Of a stretch of 41,704 nucleotides of DNA, positions 25,977-35,304 are shown in pieces. Both the position numbers and the translations under genes were made by a program. Positions within the stretch are counted from its first letter, which is position 1; each line of letters starts with the position of its first letter. The stretch is from Hyphomonas sp. (GTDB taxonomy: Bacteria > Pseudomonadota > Alphaproteobacteria > Caulobacterales > Hyphomonadaceae), in the NCBI GenBank assembly GCA_016124495.1, contig WGNP01000023.1, positions 1-41,704 on the forward strand, given 5' to 3'. The notes under the pieces were generated by a model, which saw nothing but the letters and a program-made list of their open reading frames with translations, did not search any database and was not told the origin of the DNA.

Positions 25977-26560
25977 GCCTGCCCTGCGCCCGCCCCTCGT
26001 CTTGCCTCTATGTCAAGCGCAAGGGCGAGAGCCGCCGCGGGGCTTTGACGGTTCTCATTTAGAGCTGCGCTGGCGAGCCGGGAAGCAGACAGAGCAGTCT
26101 GGCCGGGCCAGAACCTGGCGAGACCCATCAGGTCGGTAAGCACCGTAATGGAACCTGACAGGCGGTCGCAGGGATGGAAACAGGGGGGCGTCACGACAAA
26201 TCGTATACCGCCGCCCCTCACCTGGCGCAGACAGGGTTCCCAGTCCAGGATGTAGAGGTTGTCCCCGGAGATGATCAGGTTCTTGGGACAGATATCCCCG
26301 TGCACGAGTTTACTCGCATGAGCCTTGTCAATCAGGCGGGCGAGCCGGTCTCTCTGGCACGGCGCAAGGTGTCTCCGGGAGCCGCCGGCCGGAATGCGCC
26401 TGGAGACACGCGTCAGCGTCGTGCGCCCGAATTCGAACCTGACCTCAGGCCCGAACCGGCTGGTAAATGTCTCGATGGCAAGGCATCGGCGCTCTAACGC
26501 CTCGCGCGTGCAGATCAGATCAGCCAGATTGTAGGTCTTCCGGATATCTGAATTCCCCAT
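25973..26560 (-). CDS. minimal protein-kinase-fold protein (RIO/Bud32/LPS-kinase-like)
   Basis: The protein has 195 residues. Catalytic loop: LVHGDICPKNLIIS, with His87, Asp89 and Asn94 in the order of RIO, Bud32 and lipopolysaccharide-kinase types. Metal loop: YILDWEP with Asp106 in the DFG position. An N-lobe is present in short form (about 1-60), but I see no clear lysine/glutamate pair or glycine loop. A C-lobe helix with DLMGLARFW closes the domain. The ATG at 26560 is the first of the frame. Substrate could be the coupled 555-residue partner, a small molecule or an envelope sugar; nothing in the sequence decides. The missing glycine loop leaves open a pseudokinase. Confidence 0.75.
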   Translation of the reverse strand: MGNSDIRKTYNLADLICTREALERRCLAIETFTSRFGPEVRFEFGRTTLTRVSRRIPAGGSRRHLAPCQRDRLARLIDKAHASKLVHGDICPKNLIISGDNLYILDWEPCLRQVRGGGIRFVVTPPCFHPCDRLSGSITVLTDLMGLARFWPGQTALSASRLASAALNENRQSPAAALALALDIEARRGAGAGQA

Positions 26561-26769
26561 GGCCGGCCCCGGTCGGACAAATCAGCATGTACCGCCCTGT
26601 GAAGCCGGCACTTTGTTACAAATGCAAGTGGATTTGCGCACCCCGCCCGGACACCGTCTGTCTGCGCATGAACGCTCATCCCGGCCGGGATGCAGACCTG
26701 CCTTCATGGCCCGCTGCCCCGGGGCACTCGCGCGCGGGTTGAACTTCGCGGCGCCGCAGCCGAGCCCGG

Positions 26770-26799
26770 TTGACACGGGTGTTCAGGACCGGGTCAATA
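26770..26799 (+). promoter_or_regulatory. candidate promoter for the M1 peptidase gene
   Basis: A consensus-quality -35 TTGACA (26770-26775) is followed after 18 nt by TCAATA (26794-26799). The -10 is weak. Position, about 60 bases before the ATG in a divergent gap, is suitable. Confidence 0.35.
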
Positions 26800-26857
26800 C
26801 CGCCGGAAAAACGGAGTGCCCGCAGACCGGCGCGGCAGTGAACACGGGGAATATCAT

Positions 26858-29440
26858 ATGATGGCAGTTTCGGGCGCGCTGCGGGCAGCGGTGCTGGCAC
26901 TGACGGTGATCGCAATCGGCGTGTCGCAGCCGGGGCCAGCTGCGTCACAGGGCATCCGGCAGACCACCGGGACCTTCGAGGACAAGTTCCGCCAGCTCGA
27001 CGAAGTGCTTCCGGATGCGAATGTCTACCGCACCGCCGGCGGCGAGCCCGGGCCGCAATACTGGCAACAGAAGGTCGACTACCGCATCCGTGCCACGCTC
27101 GACGAACCTGCGCGCCGGCTCAATGCAACCCAGACCATCACCTATACCAACAACTCACCAGACACGCTGCGCTTTCTCTGGCTGCAGCTGGACCAGAACA
27201 TTTTTCGCCGGGATTCCATGGCAGAAACGACGGTCGACTTCGGCGGGCTGGGCAATCGCGGCCCGACCAATGTCGCGCCGGGCGGGGCGGAGGCGCCCAA
27301 GCTCTCATTCGCCGAACTGCGCCGCCAGCACGCGATGGCTGACAATGACTACGGCTATGACATCCTCACCGTCACCGGCCCGCGCGGCGCAGCCCTGCCC
27401 CACACGATCGTCGGCACCCTGATGCGTATCGACCTGGCGACCCCGCTGCGGCCGGGCCAGTCGACCACCTTCGACATGGAATTTGCGTTCAACATCGTGG
27501 AAGAAGACGCTGTCTCGGCGCGCTCGGGCTATGAGCATTTCCCGGACGACGCGCGCGAGGGCGGTAACGACCTCTTTCTCCTGGCGCAGTGGTTTCCCCG
27601 CCTCGTGGCCTATTCGGACTATGAAGGCTGGCACAACAAGGAGTTCCTCGGGCGCGGCGAGTTCACGCTCGAATTCGGCGACTACGACGTCTCCCTCGTG
27701 GTGCCCGACGATCATATTGTCTCCTCAACCGGGGTTCTGGCTAACCCGAACGACGTCCTGACCGCGGCGCAGCGCCGCCGCCTCGAAGAGGCGAAGACGG
27801 CTGACCGGCCGGTCTATATCGTCACGCCCGAAGAGGCGCTGGCCAACGAAAGCTCGAACCCGACCGGGACCAGGACCTGGCGTTTCACGGCGAAGAACGT
27901 CCGGGACTTCGCCTGGGCCAGCTCTCGCAAGTTTGCCTGGGACGCCAGGGGCTACGCCCAGCCGGGCGCCGCTCAGCCGCTCGTGATGGCCATGTCTTTC
28001 TGGCCCAAGGAAGGCGGCGACCTCTGGGCGAAGTATTCGACCGCGGCCGTCATCCACACGATGGAGGTCTATGGCCGGTTTTCCTTCGACTATCCCTATC
28101 CGACGGCCCAATCGGTCAACGGGCCCGTGGGCGGCATGGAATACCCGATGATCACCTTCAACGGCCCGAGAACCAAGCTGCAGGAAGACGGCTCGCGTAC
28201 CTACACGATGGCGGAGAAGGTGTTCCTTGTTGGTGTCGTGATCCACGAGATCGGGCACATCTATTTCCCGATGGTGGTCAATTCCGACGAGCGCACCTGG
28301 ACCTGGATGGACGAGGGGCTCAACAGCTTCCTCGACTCCGTCGCCAGTTACGAGTGGGACCCGGACATGCCATGGGGCTCGGGCCTGCCGCGTGACATCA
28401 TCGGCTACATGACCTCCTCGACCCAGCAGCCGATCATGACCCACTCAGACTCGGTCACCTCGCTCGGCCCCAACGCCTATTCCAAGCCGTCGGCCGCGCT
28501 CCATGTCCTGCGCGACGTGGTCATGGAGCGTGAATTGTTCGACTTTGCGTTCCGCGAATACGCGCGGCGCTGGAAATTCAAGCGCCCGACGCCGGCCGAT
28601 TTCTTCCGGACGATGGAAGAAGCCTCGGGCGTCGACCTCGACTGGTTCTGGCGCGGCTGGTTCTACACCACCGAACACGTCGACGTCTCGCTCGACGCCG
28701 TCTACCGGATGCGCCTCGATACCCGCGACCCCGACATAGATAACGCCCGCCGCCGGCAGGAAGAGGCCGACAAGCCCCTGCCGATCGGTGTGCGCCTCGA
28801 CCGCGAAGAAGCCCGCCCGGTCTGGGTCGAAGAATTCCCGGACGTGCGCGACTTCTACGACGAGAACGACGTCTACACCGTGACCAACAAGGAGCGAAAC
28901 GCCTACGCAGAATTCCTCGAAGGGCTCGAAGACTGGGAGCGTGACGCGCTGGAGCGCGCGGTTGCTGAGGACAAGAACTACTATGTCCTGCAGTTCTCCA
29001 ACCTCGGCGGGCTGGTCAGCCCGCTCCTCCTCGAGATGACCTTCGCCGACGCCAGCACCGAAGCCGTTAAAATCCCGGCGGAGATCTGGCGCCGCAACCC
29101 GCACCAGGTGCGAAAGCTGTTCGTGTTCGACCGCGATAAGGAACTCACGGGCGTCGTCATCGACCCCGAATGGGCGACCGGTGACGCGAATACCGAGAAC
29201 AACCACTATCCGCGCCGCATCATCCCGAGCCGGGTCGAAACCTTCAAGCAGGAGCGGTCAGGCTTCCCGCAACGCGACATCATGGCGGACATCAGGACGC
29301 CGCTGAAGGCTGACGAGGAGGCTGCGGGCGAGGCGGCGCAGGACGCAGCGGGCGAGAACGCGGCGGCAGGGGACGCCCCGGCGGGCGATCAGGACGGGGC
29401 TGCTGCGCCGGCCCCGGCCGAGCCGCCGGCAACGCAATGA
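26858..29440 (+). CDS. secreted M1-family zinc metallopeptidase
   Basis: The protein has 860 residues from the ATG at 26858, where GGGGA lies 7 nt upstream; an extension to 26816 lacks support. A signal peptide ends near PAASQG (about residues 25-31). The beta-rich N-domain (YRIRATLDEPARRLNATQTITYTNNS) precedes the catalytic domain with HEIGH at 463-467 and Glu486 in WMDEG, the exact HExxH-x18-E zinc spacing. The aminopeptidase GxMEN-like motif reads VGGMEYPM. A C-terminal beta domain and an Ala/Glu/Asp-rich tail of about 50 residues finish it. It would trim peptides in the periplasm or outside. The gene overlaps the next by four bases (ATGA). Confidence 0.93.
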   Translation: MMAVSGALRAAVLALTVIAIGVSQPGPAASQGIRQTTGTFEDKFRQLDEVLPDANVYRTAGGEPGPQYWQQKVDYRIRATLDEPARRLNATQTITYTNNSPDTLRFLWLQLDQNIFRRDSMAETTVDFGGLGNRGPTNVAPGGAEAPKLSFAELRRQHAMADNDYGYDILTVTGPRGAALPHTIVGTLMRIDLATPLRPGQSTTFDMEFAFNIVEEDAVSARSGYEHFPDDAREGGNDLFLLAQWFPRLVAYSDYEGWHNKEFLGRGEFTLEFGDYDVSLVVPDDHIVSSTGVLANPNDVLTAAQRRRLEEAKTADRPVYIVTPEEALANESSNPTGTRTWRFTAKNVRDFAWASSRKFAWDARGYAQPGAAQPLVMAMSFWPKEGGDLWAKYSTAAVIHTMEVYGRFSFDYPYPTAQSVNGPVGGMEYPMITFNGPRTKLQEDGSRTYTMAEKVFLVGVVIHEIGHIYFPMVVNSDERTWTWMDEGLNSFLDSVASYEWDPDMPWGSGLPRDIIGYMTSSTQQPIMTHSDSVTSLGPNAYSKPSAALHVLRDVVMERELFDFAFREYARRWKFKRPTPADFFRTMEEASGVDLDWFWRGWFYTTEHVDVSLDAVYRMRLDTRDPDIDNARRRQEEADKPLPIGVRLDREEARPVWVEEFPDVRDFYDENDVYTVTNKERNAYAEFLEGLEDWERDALERAVAEDKNYYVLQFSNLGGLVSPLLLEMTFADASTEAVKIPAEIWRRNPHQVRKLFVFDRDKELTGVVIDPEWATGDANTENNHYPRRIIPSRVETFKQERSGFPQRDIMADIRTPLKADEEAAGEAAQDAAGENAAAGDAPAGDQDGAAAPAPAEPPATQ

Positions 29441-29976
29441 CGGGCGGGGCGGGCCGGCTCCTTAAGGCGTTGGCCGGACTTGCGATCGCACTGGCGGCCG
29501 GGCTCAGTCTGGCGGGCGCTGCATCCGCCCACCAGCAGAAGGCGGCGATTACCGAAGTGTCGGCCAACCCGCGCACCGGCCTGCTGGAGATTGCGCACCG
29601 GTTCTACATCCACGATGCCGAACACGCGCTCGGTATCCTGACGGGGCGGCCCGTGAACCTTCATGCCGAGGCCGGGGACCGTGACCTCTTCGCCGCCGCC
29701 GTCGCGGGAAGTTTCGCCCTGACCCGGCCGGACGGCGGCGCCGTCGCCCTCGTCCTCCTCGGCACCGAGGTCGAGCGCGGCTATCTGTGGGTCTATCAGG
29801 AGGGGCCCGCCGACGCCCTCACCGACGGCCTCGAAATCCGGGCGGACGCGCTTCGCGACGTCTGGCCGGAGCAGATCAATACCGTGAACATCCGCACGAA
29901 TGCCGGCGTCACCAGCCTCCAGTTCCAGGGCGCGGCGCAGACCCTCAGGGCCCGGCTGCCTCAGGACGGGGGCTGA
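29437..29976 (+). CDS. DUF6702-like secreted protein coupled to the M1 peptidase
   Basis: The protein has 179 residues. A signal peptide (about 1-31, ending AGAASAH) leads to a small beta-rich domain starting HQQKAAITEVSANPRTGLLEIAHRFYIHDAEHAL. That opening is typical of a family of periplasmic proteins encoded beside M1 peptidases (DUF6702). Biochemical role unknown; the four-base overlap with the peptidase gene argues for a shared function, perhaps as chaperone or accessory subunit. No catalytic motif is visible. Confidence 0.75.
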   Translation: MTGGAGRLLKALAGLAIALAAGLSLAGAASAHQQKAAITEVSANPRTGLLEIAHRFYIHDAEHALGILTGRPVNLHAEAGDRDLFAAAVAGSFALTRPDGGAVALVLLGTEVERGYLWVYQEGPADALTDGLEIRADALRDVWPEQINTVNIRTNAGVTSLQFQGAAQTLRARLPQDGG

Positions 29977-30426
29977 TCTCAGCCGGCGCGGTTTGCCAGG
30001 ATCATGGCGTCCGGCATTTCCCGCGGCCGCCCGGGCCGCTTTCACCGCCGACAGCGGGAGACGGATCTGCGGCCGCGCCGGACTTTGCTCCCCGCGCGGC
30101 GTCATCAGCTGGCCCCGCGCCTTCTGAGAAAGCTGCCCGGGGGGGGCCTCGCCTCAGATGGGCTGAGCCAGCGCCGGCGCGCCGCTTCGCAGTCCTTCAA
30201 CAGGCCTCCCGTTCAGCAGGCAGTTTGCTCTGTGGACAGACAATGGGTCCCGCGAGGTGTTTCTGGCCAGGTCCGGCATGGGGCCGTTCGAGGTGAACCG
30301 GGGCGGGAATATCCCGCCTGCAGGCGGGCGCGGATTTCTGGCTGACGGATCTGCGGGGATGATTAGTGTTGCAAATGGCAGATAATCTGCTTGGTATGGC
30401 CATCAGGGCTGAACGGAAGAACCATT
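29977..30426 (+). other. 450-base GC-rich gap with overlapping inverted repeats
   Basis: No coding text is supported. Near its end GGCGGGA-ATA-TCCCGCC (30302-30318) overlaps a perfect 16-bp palindrome CCCGCCTGCAGGCGGG (30313-30328). The central TCCCGCC can thus pair with either neighbour but not both. They lie about 100 bases before the next ATG. Confidence 0.55.
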
Positions 30427-30783
30427 ATGAGCGACACAACCCCTATTTCGGTTGATCCCAGTTCCAAAGGCAACGCCAACCTTATCTATATCCTGTACCT
30501 GGTTGCGATCGTGGTCGGCGTCACCAGTCTCGTCGGCGTGATCATCGCCTACACCAGCAAAGGCAAAGGCGATCCCGTTCTCGACTCCCACTATAACAAC
30601 CAGATCAATATCTTCTGGAAGGGGCTGCTCTATTCGCTGATCGGCTTCGTACTGATGGCCGTTCTGATCGGGTTCCTCATTCTGCTGGCAACTCTGGTCT
30701 GGTACATTATCCGCTGCGTCAAAGGCATGCAGGCGCTGTCTGCCGGACAGCCGGTTGAAAACCCCGGAAGCTGGCTCCTTTAA
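30427..30783 (+). CDS. small membrane protein, COG3671/DUF4870-like
   Basis: The protein has 118 residues from the ATG at 30427, with GGAAG upstream; the frame is open to 30391 without support. Hydrophobic segments: LIYILYLVAIVVGVTSLVGV (about 20-40) and a long stretch LLYSLIGFVLMAVLIGFL (about 65-95) that is one or two helices. Between them KGKGDPVLDSHYNNQINIFW is the family hallmark, a conserved histidine and aromatic pair before the second helix. The family is widespread in alphaproteobacteria and its role is unknown. Confidence 0.8.
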   Translation: MSDTTPISVDPSSKGNANLIYILYLVAIVVGVTSLVGVIIAYTSKGKGDPVLDSHYNNQINIFWKGLLYSLIGFVLMAVLIGFLILLATLVWYIIRCVKGMQALSAGQPVENPGSWLL

Positions 30784-31088
30784 TCAGGCAGGACACGCCT
30801 GTGCTGGCCGCACGCGCAGGCCATGAGCGAGGCGTATGAAGCTCAAAACAGCCCGCGCAGGGGGCGCCGGAAACCTGCCGACGCGGCCGGATGCGCCGCC
30901 CCCGGATGAGCGCAATGTTCAAGGCAGCGCCGCGTGCCCGGCGCGGCGGGACACATTCCCGGGTCAGGCACCGGGGCCGGCAGCTTTTCAGCGCTGAAGG
31001 CAGCCGCTATCGTTTCATCACCGAGGCCAGGCAGCCTTCGGGGCCGCCGGCGCGGTTCAGCCAGCCCGTTCCTGCCAGGAGGATGCAC
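30784..31088. other. 305-base gap, no gene supported
   Basis: The gap holds GC-rich text only. The crotonase frame is open from 30891, but its first 66 codons are Arg/Pro-rich and precede a strong ribosome binding site, so they are leader. Confidence 0.5.
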
Positions 31089-31850
31089 ATGACCGAAACC
31101 CGCCATTTACTGGTTGACCGCCAGGCTTCGATTGTCACCGTGACGCTCAACCGCCCGGAGCAGCGCAACGCATTGTCGCTGCCGCTGATTCTGGAGCTGA
31201 CCGAAGTGTTGCAGGACATCGCCGGCAGCGATGCGCACGGAGTGATCCTTGCCGCCAATGGGCCGGTGTTTTCGGCCGGGCATCATTTTGCCGACATGGC
31301 CGGAAAAAGCCATGACGAGGTGCGGGCGCTGTTTCGCATCTGCACTGAGATGATGGATTGCGTGCAGGCCTTGCCACAACCGGTGGTGGCCCGGGTGCAG
31401 GGCCTTGCCACTGCGGCGGGCTGCCAGCTTGTTGCCACCTGCGACCTGGCCGTGGCGGGGACAAGCGCGGGTTTTGCGCTTCCCGGCGGCAAGGGCGCCC
31501 TGTTCTGCCATACGCCGCTGGTGGCGGTGGCCCGCAACCTCGGCCGCAAGCGGGCGCTGGAGCTGGCGATGACCGGGGATCCCATCGATGCCCGGACCGC
31601 GGCCGACTGGGGCCTGGTCAACCGCGTGGTGCCCGATGACCAGCTGGAGGCTGCCACGCTCGACCTGATCACCCGCGCCACCCGCGGACAGGCCGGGTCC
31701 AAGGGTTGTGGCAAGCAGGCCTATTACCAGCAGATCGAGTTGCCGCAGTCTGACGCCTATGCGCGGGCCGGCGATGTCATGGCCGAAAACGCTGTCGGCG
31801 CCGCCGCGCAGGACAGTTTCCGCGCCTTCCTCGATAAACGAAAGCCTTGA
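31089..31850 (+). CDS. ECHDC3-like enoyl-CoA hydratase/isomerase family protein
   Basis: The protein has 253 residues. AGGAGG (31077-31082) lies 6 nt before the ATG at 31089; the in-frame ATG at 31083 is too close to it. GPVFSAGHHFADM, VQGLATAAGCQLVATCDLAV and the stretch GKGALFCHTPLVAVARN closely follow mitochondrial ECHDC3. As there, the catalytic glutamate of the second motif is Gln (GCQLVA), so hydratase activity is doubtful. It is a lone gene between long gaps and ends facing a minus-strand gene. A role in fatty acyl-CoA handling is inferred from family only. Confidence 0.88.
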   Translation: MTETRHLLVDRQASIVTVTLNRPEQRNALSLPLILELTEVLQDIAGSDAHGVILAANGPVFSAGHHFADMAGKSHDEVRALFRICTEMMDCVQALPQPVVARVQGLATAAGCQLVATCDLAVAGTSAGFALPGGKGALFCHTPLVAVARNLGRKRALELAMTGDPIDARTAADWGLVNRVVPDDQLEAATLDLITRATRGQAGSKGCGKQAYYQQIELPQSDAYARAGDVMAENAVGAAAQDSFRAFLDKRKP

Positions 31851-32367
31851 GCTGTCTGGCATCAACGGCAAACGAGGCCTTCGCCGACGCACTGTCTGTA
31901 CACGGAATATCTCATAAGCTGTTGTCATCTGCTCGCAGGAGCGAAAGCCGGCGACGGGCAAGGCCTCGCTCCTGTGCAGGCGCCCGCGCACAGTCCCGCA
32001 TCAGGACGTGCAGCGGGGTTGGCCCTGCATCAGCAGGCAACCTCAGCCCCGTAACCCTTGTCCAGAGCCTGCGCTGGTTTCCCGCCATTGATGCAAACAG
32101 CACGGGCATAACCGTTCGCCATGCCCGGTGCAGAGACCGGCCCTGCGCCGCATCACGAGGCACCCCGCTGACAGGCAGCGCAGCAATTACGCGCGTGTCG
32201 GCGCGCCTGGCCGCGTGAAGCCGCCTTCAGGGCAGGCCTGGAAAGGCTTTGCCCCTTCCCGTCTGGCGCGGGTCAGGCGGACGAGGCGGCCGCTGATGAT
32301 CCCTGCCGCAGGTACAGAAGGGCAAATCTGCATCGCAGCCCCTTGGGCAGCCATTGGCCGGGGGCCG
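31851..32367. other. 517-base convergent gap, no gene supported
   Basis: The gap lies between the ends of a plus-strand and a minus-strand gene. Frames of up to 124 codons cross it but lack family features. I see no clear terminator. Confidence 0.5.
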
Positions 32368-33735
32368 TCAGCAATAGGGGTTTCCCGGACGGCACTGCAC
32401 GGTCGGGTAGCGGACCGAGTCCATGAAGTTGGAGAAGTTCGCCTTATCGGCGGGCGAATAAGCGGTGTAGGTCGTCGTTGAGGGAGGCGAGAAGGCGGAG
32501 TAGCCGCCATAGGCGCCGGAAGAATAACTGCCGGTCGCGCTGAGGGCCGAGACGCCGCGCGCGGCAACGGACAGGATGGCAAGGACACCTTCTTCGAGGA
32601 TGGACATGCCTGAAGCGCTGCCTGCGGAGGGCTGCGGGAGGGAGGAATTGTAGATGGCGTAGTAGGGCTCGCAGGACACAAAGAAGTCCAGCTCAATGCA
32701 GCTGCGCGCGAGCAGCTTCATCGCAGCGTCCGGGTCCGGTGTCCCGAAGGCCGGCGACATACTGATGACGGCGAGGTTATGACAGGCGCGCGGATCGCGA
32801 GCCTGGCAAAGTTGCCCAAGGTAGAATGAACTGTGCTCCCTGTCGGCCGGCGTTGCATCCGCAGCCGAGAGCGCGGCTACGGCGCTCATGCGGCATGCCA
32901 CGTCAAGCAGGCGGCCGCAGGCTACCCTCAGGCTCTCCAGCGCGCCATCGACATCACGGGGCACAAGACGCCCCTGGAAGCGAAGCCGCCCGGCGTTGTA
33001 GCAGGCATAGAACTGGCCATAGCGGCAGGCGAGGTCCTGCAGCCGCAGCGCGTCAGCCCCGTGACCGTCCAGCTCAAGGGCGATGCCTTCTTCCAGTACA
33101 CTTGAGGCGAGAGCGAGCCGCTTGTCTCCTGCGCCGCCAAGATTATTCCTCTCGGCCCGGGCATAATAGTCGAGGGCCTTCGCCGGATCCTTGCTGACGC
33201 CGTATCCGACCTCAAAGATATAGCCCAGGGAGACCTCGGCATCAGCCGTGCCGGCGTCTGCCGACTGCTCGATCAGGCGAAGCCCCTCTGCGGTATCGCG
33301 CGCTACGCCTTCGGCTGTCAGCATCATGTGACCTGCGTTGTAGGCAGCCTGGGGCTCACCTGCGGCGGCGCCCCTGCGGTACCATTCAAGGGCGCGCGTC
33401 CTGTCCTGTGCAACGCCGATACCAAGATCGTAGTAAAGCCCGAGATTGTAGAGGGCGAGCGGGTGGTCCTGGCTCGCCGCTCGCTCGAACCAGATCATGG
33501 CTTCGCCCTTGGACGGCTCTACGCCCTGGCCGAATGAATACATGCTGCCCAGCGTGTACTGCGCCGGGGCGTGACCGCCCTCGGCAGCCTGCCGGACAAG
33601 TTCGAATGCCCTGGTGTAATCTCCGGCGTTTCCGGCCTCCATGCCCCTCTCAAACAGCGTCTGGACGCTCTGGGCGTTAGCTGCGGCCGAAAACAGGGAC
33701 AGGCAGACAAGGACCGGCGTCAGGAAGCGGAACAT
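32368..33735 (-). CDS. secreted Sel1-repeat protein, cysteine-rich in its second half
   Basis: The protein has 455 residues with a signal peptide (cleavage near ANAQS, about residue 22). Four to five Sel1/TPR-like repeats fill about 25-200: HAPAQYTLGSMYSFGQGV, HPLALYNLGLYYDLGIGV, EPQAAYNAGHMMLTAEGV, TADAEVSLGYIFEVGYGV. The next part (about 215-345) keeps helix pairs but adds paired cysteines (LACRYGQFYACYNAG, VACGRLLDVACRM, LCQARDPRACHN), as in HcpC-type disulfide-bridged repeats. The C-terminus is Ser/Tyr/Pro-rich. Such proteins are periplasmic scaffolds; the partner is unknown. No good ribosome binding site precedes the ATG. Confidence 0.85.
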   Translation of the reverse strand: MFRFLTPVLVCLSLFSAAANAQSVQTLFERGMEAGNAGDYTRAFELVRQAAEGGHAPAQYTLGSMYSFGQGVEPSKGEAMIWFERAASQDHPLALYNLGLYYDLGIGVAQDRTRALEWYRRGAAAGEPQAAYNAGHMMLTAEGVARDTAEGLRLIEQSADAGTADAEVSLGYIFEVGYGVSKDPAKALDYYARAERNNLGGAGDKRLALASSVLEEGIALELDGHGADALRLQDLACRYGQFYACYNAGRLRFQGRLVPRDVDGALESLRVACGRLLDVACRMSAVAALSAADATPADREHSSFYLGQLCQARDPRACHNLAVISMSPAFGTPDPDAAMKLLARSCIELDFFVSCEPYYAIYNSSLPQPSAGSASGMSILEEGVLAILSVAARGVSALSATGSYSSGAYGGYSAFSPPSTTTYTAYSPADKANFSNFMDSVRYPTVQCRPGNPYC

Positions 33736-34461
33736 GGTGATGTCGCGAAACGGGCTTTCAGGTGGATCGGCGGCTGTGCTGTTTCCAGTCTACCGGCCTT
33801 CCCGCCGCGGATCCATAGCAAGCCCGTACGGCACGGCCTGCAGAGCGTCGGAGCGCAGGCGCGGTTGTGCAGGCGCTGAACGAACGCGCGCGTTTACAAT
33901 GCGAGGGTTAGTCTCAGGAGGCCGGAGGATGTCCGGAAACGCTCCTGAGCAGGACAAGAGGCGCTGTTCCGGGATCGACCCGCCTGATACACGGCGCGCC
34001 GACCTTTCCTGAGGCGTATGTCCGGCGTGTTCTCAGGCCTGCCGTCGCGATTTACGCAAGTCCGGACCTCGCCGGGGAGCGTCATGAAGGCGATTGTCCA
34101 GCCGGCGATCGTCCAGGCCGTAGCGCGGCAATCAGGATGAGACGCCACCCCACTCTTCCCGCAACGCCCGTCCCTGGCTTCATCAGGAATGTTCCCGGAA
34201 CCGATCGATCGTCACTGCAGAAGCCGGCGGCGCTGCCGATAGCCTGAACGGCGCCGGGCGTCCGGCGCAGACGGGCGAATGCGCTTTAGAACAGCGAACG
34301 AGGTACTGGCCCGAAAAGTGCGAAGCGGTTTTCGGTTAAGCCAGCGCGATAACCCGGGTGGCCGTGCCGGCGAAGAAGACTGTATCGAACCTATTGTGAA
34401 CACGCAGCAGCGGGGACCCGGTGATAACGCCCCATTCCCGGGCCGGCGGCGCGGTCTGCGA
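33736..34461. other. 726-base gap, no gene supported
   Basis: The longest gap in the window. It holds one REP-like palindrome (34311-34335) and otherwise unassigned GC-rich text. Short frames on both strands show no family features. Confidence 0.5.
34311..34335. repeat. REP-like palindrome CCGAAAA...TTTTCGG
   Basis: CCGAAAA (34311-34317) and TTTTCGG (34329-34335) flank GTGCGAAGCGG. This resembles a short palindromic element I recall as scattered through alphaproteobacterial, mostly rhizobial, intergenic regions. Only one copy is seen in this window. Confidence 0.5.
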
Positions 34462-35304
34462 TCATTGGCCCAGACTTTCGGCCGGGACCCCCAGCCGCTG
34501 GCGGATGGACGCCAGAATTGTGTCCGCCTGATCCGGACCCAGGACGTCGTAATAAATCTGATTGGGTACAATCCCGCCGAGGAGGATATCGGCTGTCAGG
34601 CCGGCCTCGAGGCTGAGCCAGGTGGCAGCGTCATTCCGTCCCGGACCGGGTAGCTGCCGGGCCTGCATAAGGCGCGTCCTCCAGGCCGAACGGAAATCAG
34701 AATTCTTCCGCACCCTGTCGGTGATGGAATCGCCCTGCGTCTGCTCGAATGCCGCGCGGAGTTCGCCCGCGAGAGCGAGACGGGCCTCTCCCCATTTTTC
34801 GGGGCTTTCAACAGCGTAGGCGGCTAACTTCTCCAGCCCCTCCCCGCCTGTCCGGAGATAGAAATCCAGCACAGTTTCATTCCCCACCGGCCCGGCGGCG
34901 CGATCCTGCGCCTTTTTCGCCGCTGCCGCGAAGGCCTCGCTCGTGAGGCCCGCAGCGAGGGCGGCGCGGGAGGCGGGCGGCAGGCTTCCTTTGCGCGCAA
35001 GGTCATTGGGGTTGAACTGAGGGTCCCTGGCTGCCCCGATGATGAGATCAAAGCTCTCCTCCTGAAGGGCCGCAACGAGGGCCCGCTCCGCCTCGTCATA
35101 GGCTTCGTCCTTCATGACTGCGTTCATGAAGATCTCTGTCTGGTCCGGCGTCCAGGCGTTCCCCGGGTTCATGTTGTAGATGTACTGCAGGGTCCGGAAC
35201 ACGTCCTTGTTGACCCCGTCGATGCGCTGCGGCTCGGCGTAAGCGGGAGCGGCGAGGAAAAGGGCTGCAGCCGACAGGCAGCAGAAACGCGCTCTCCGGG
35301 ACAT
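34462..35304 (-). CDS. secreted protein of unknown function
   Basis: The protein has 280 residues. A signal peptide (LSAAALFLAAPAYAEP, cleavage near residue 23) leads to an all-helical mature part without cysteines or recognised motifs: VNKDVFRTLQYIYNMNPGNA, EAYDEAERALVAALQEESF and NETVLDFYLRTGGEGLEKLA. GGGGAGA lies upstream of the ATG at 35304. I do not recognise a family. The gene stands alone between gaps on the same strand as its secreted neighbours. Confidence 0.75.
   Translation of the reverse strand: MSRRARFCCLSAAALFLAAPAYAEPQRIDGVNKDVFRTLQYIYNMNPGNAWTPDQTEIFMNAVMKDEAYDEAERALVAALQEESFDLIIGAARDPQFNPNDLARKGSLPPASRAALAAGLTSEAFAAAAKKAQDRAAGPVGNETVLDFYLRTGGEGLEKLAAYAVESPEKWGEARLALAGELRAAFEQTQGDSITDRVRKNSDFRSAWRTRLMQARQLPGPGRNDAATWLSLEAGLTADILLGGIVPNQIYYDVLGPDQADTILASIRQRLGVPAESLGQ

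Noticed and set aside
27725..29206. Long minus-strand frames across the M1 peptidase gene
   Set aside because: Codon-position shadows of a strongly supported gene; no family features.
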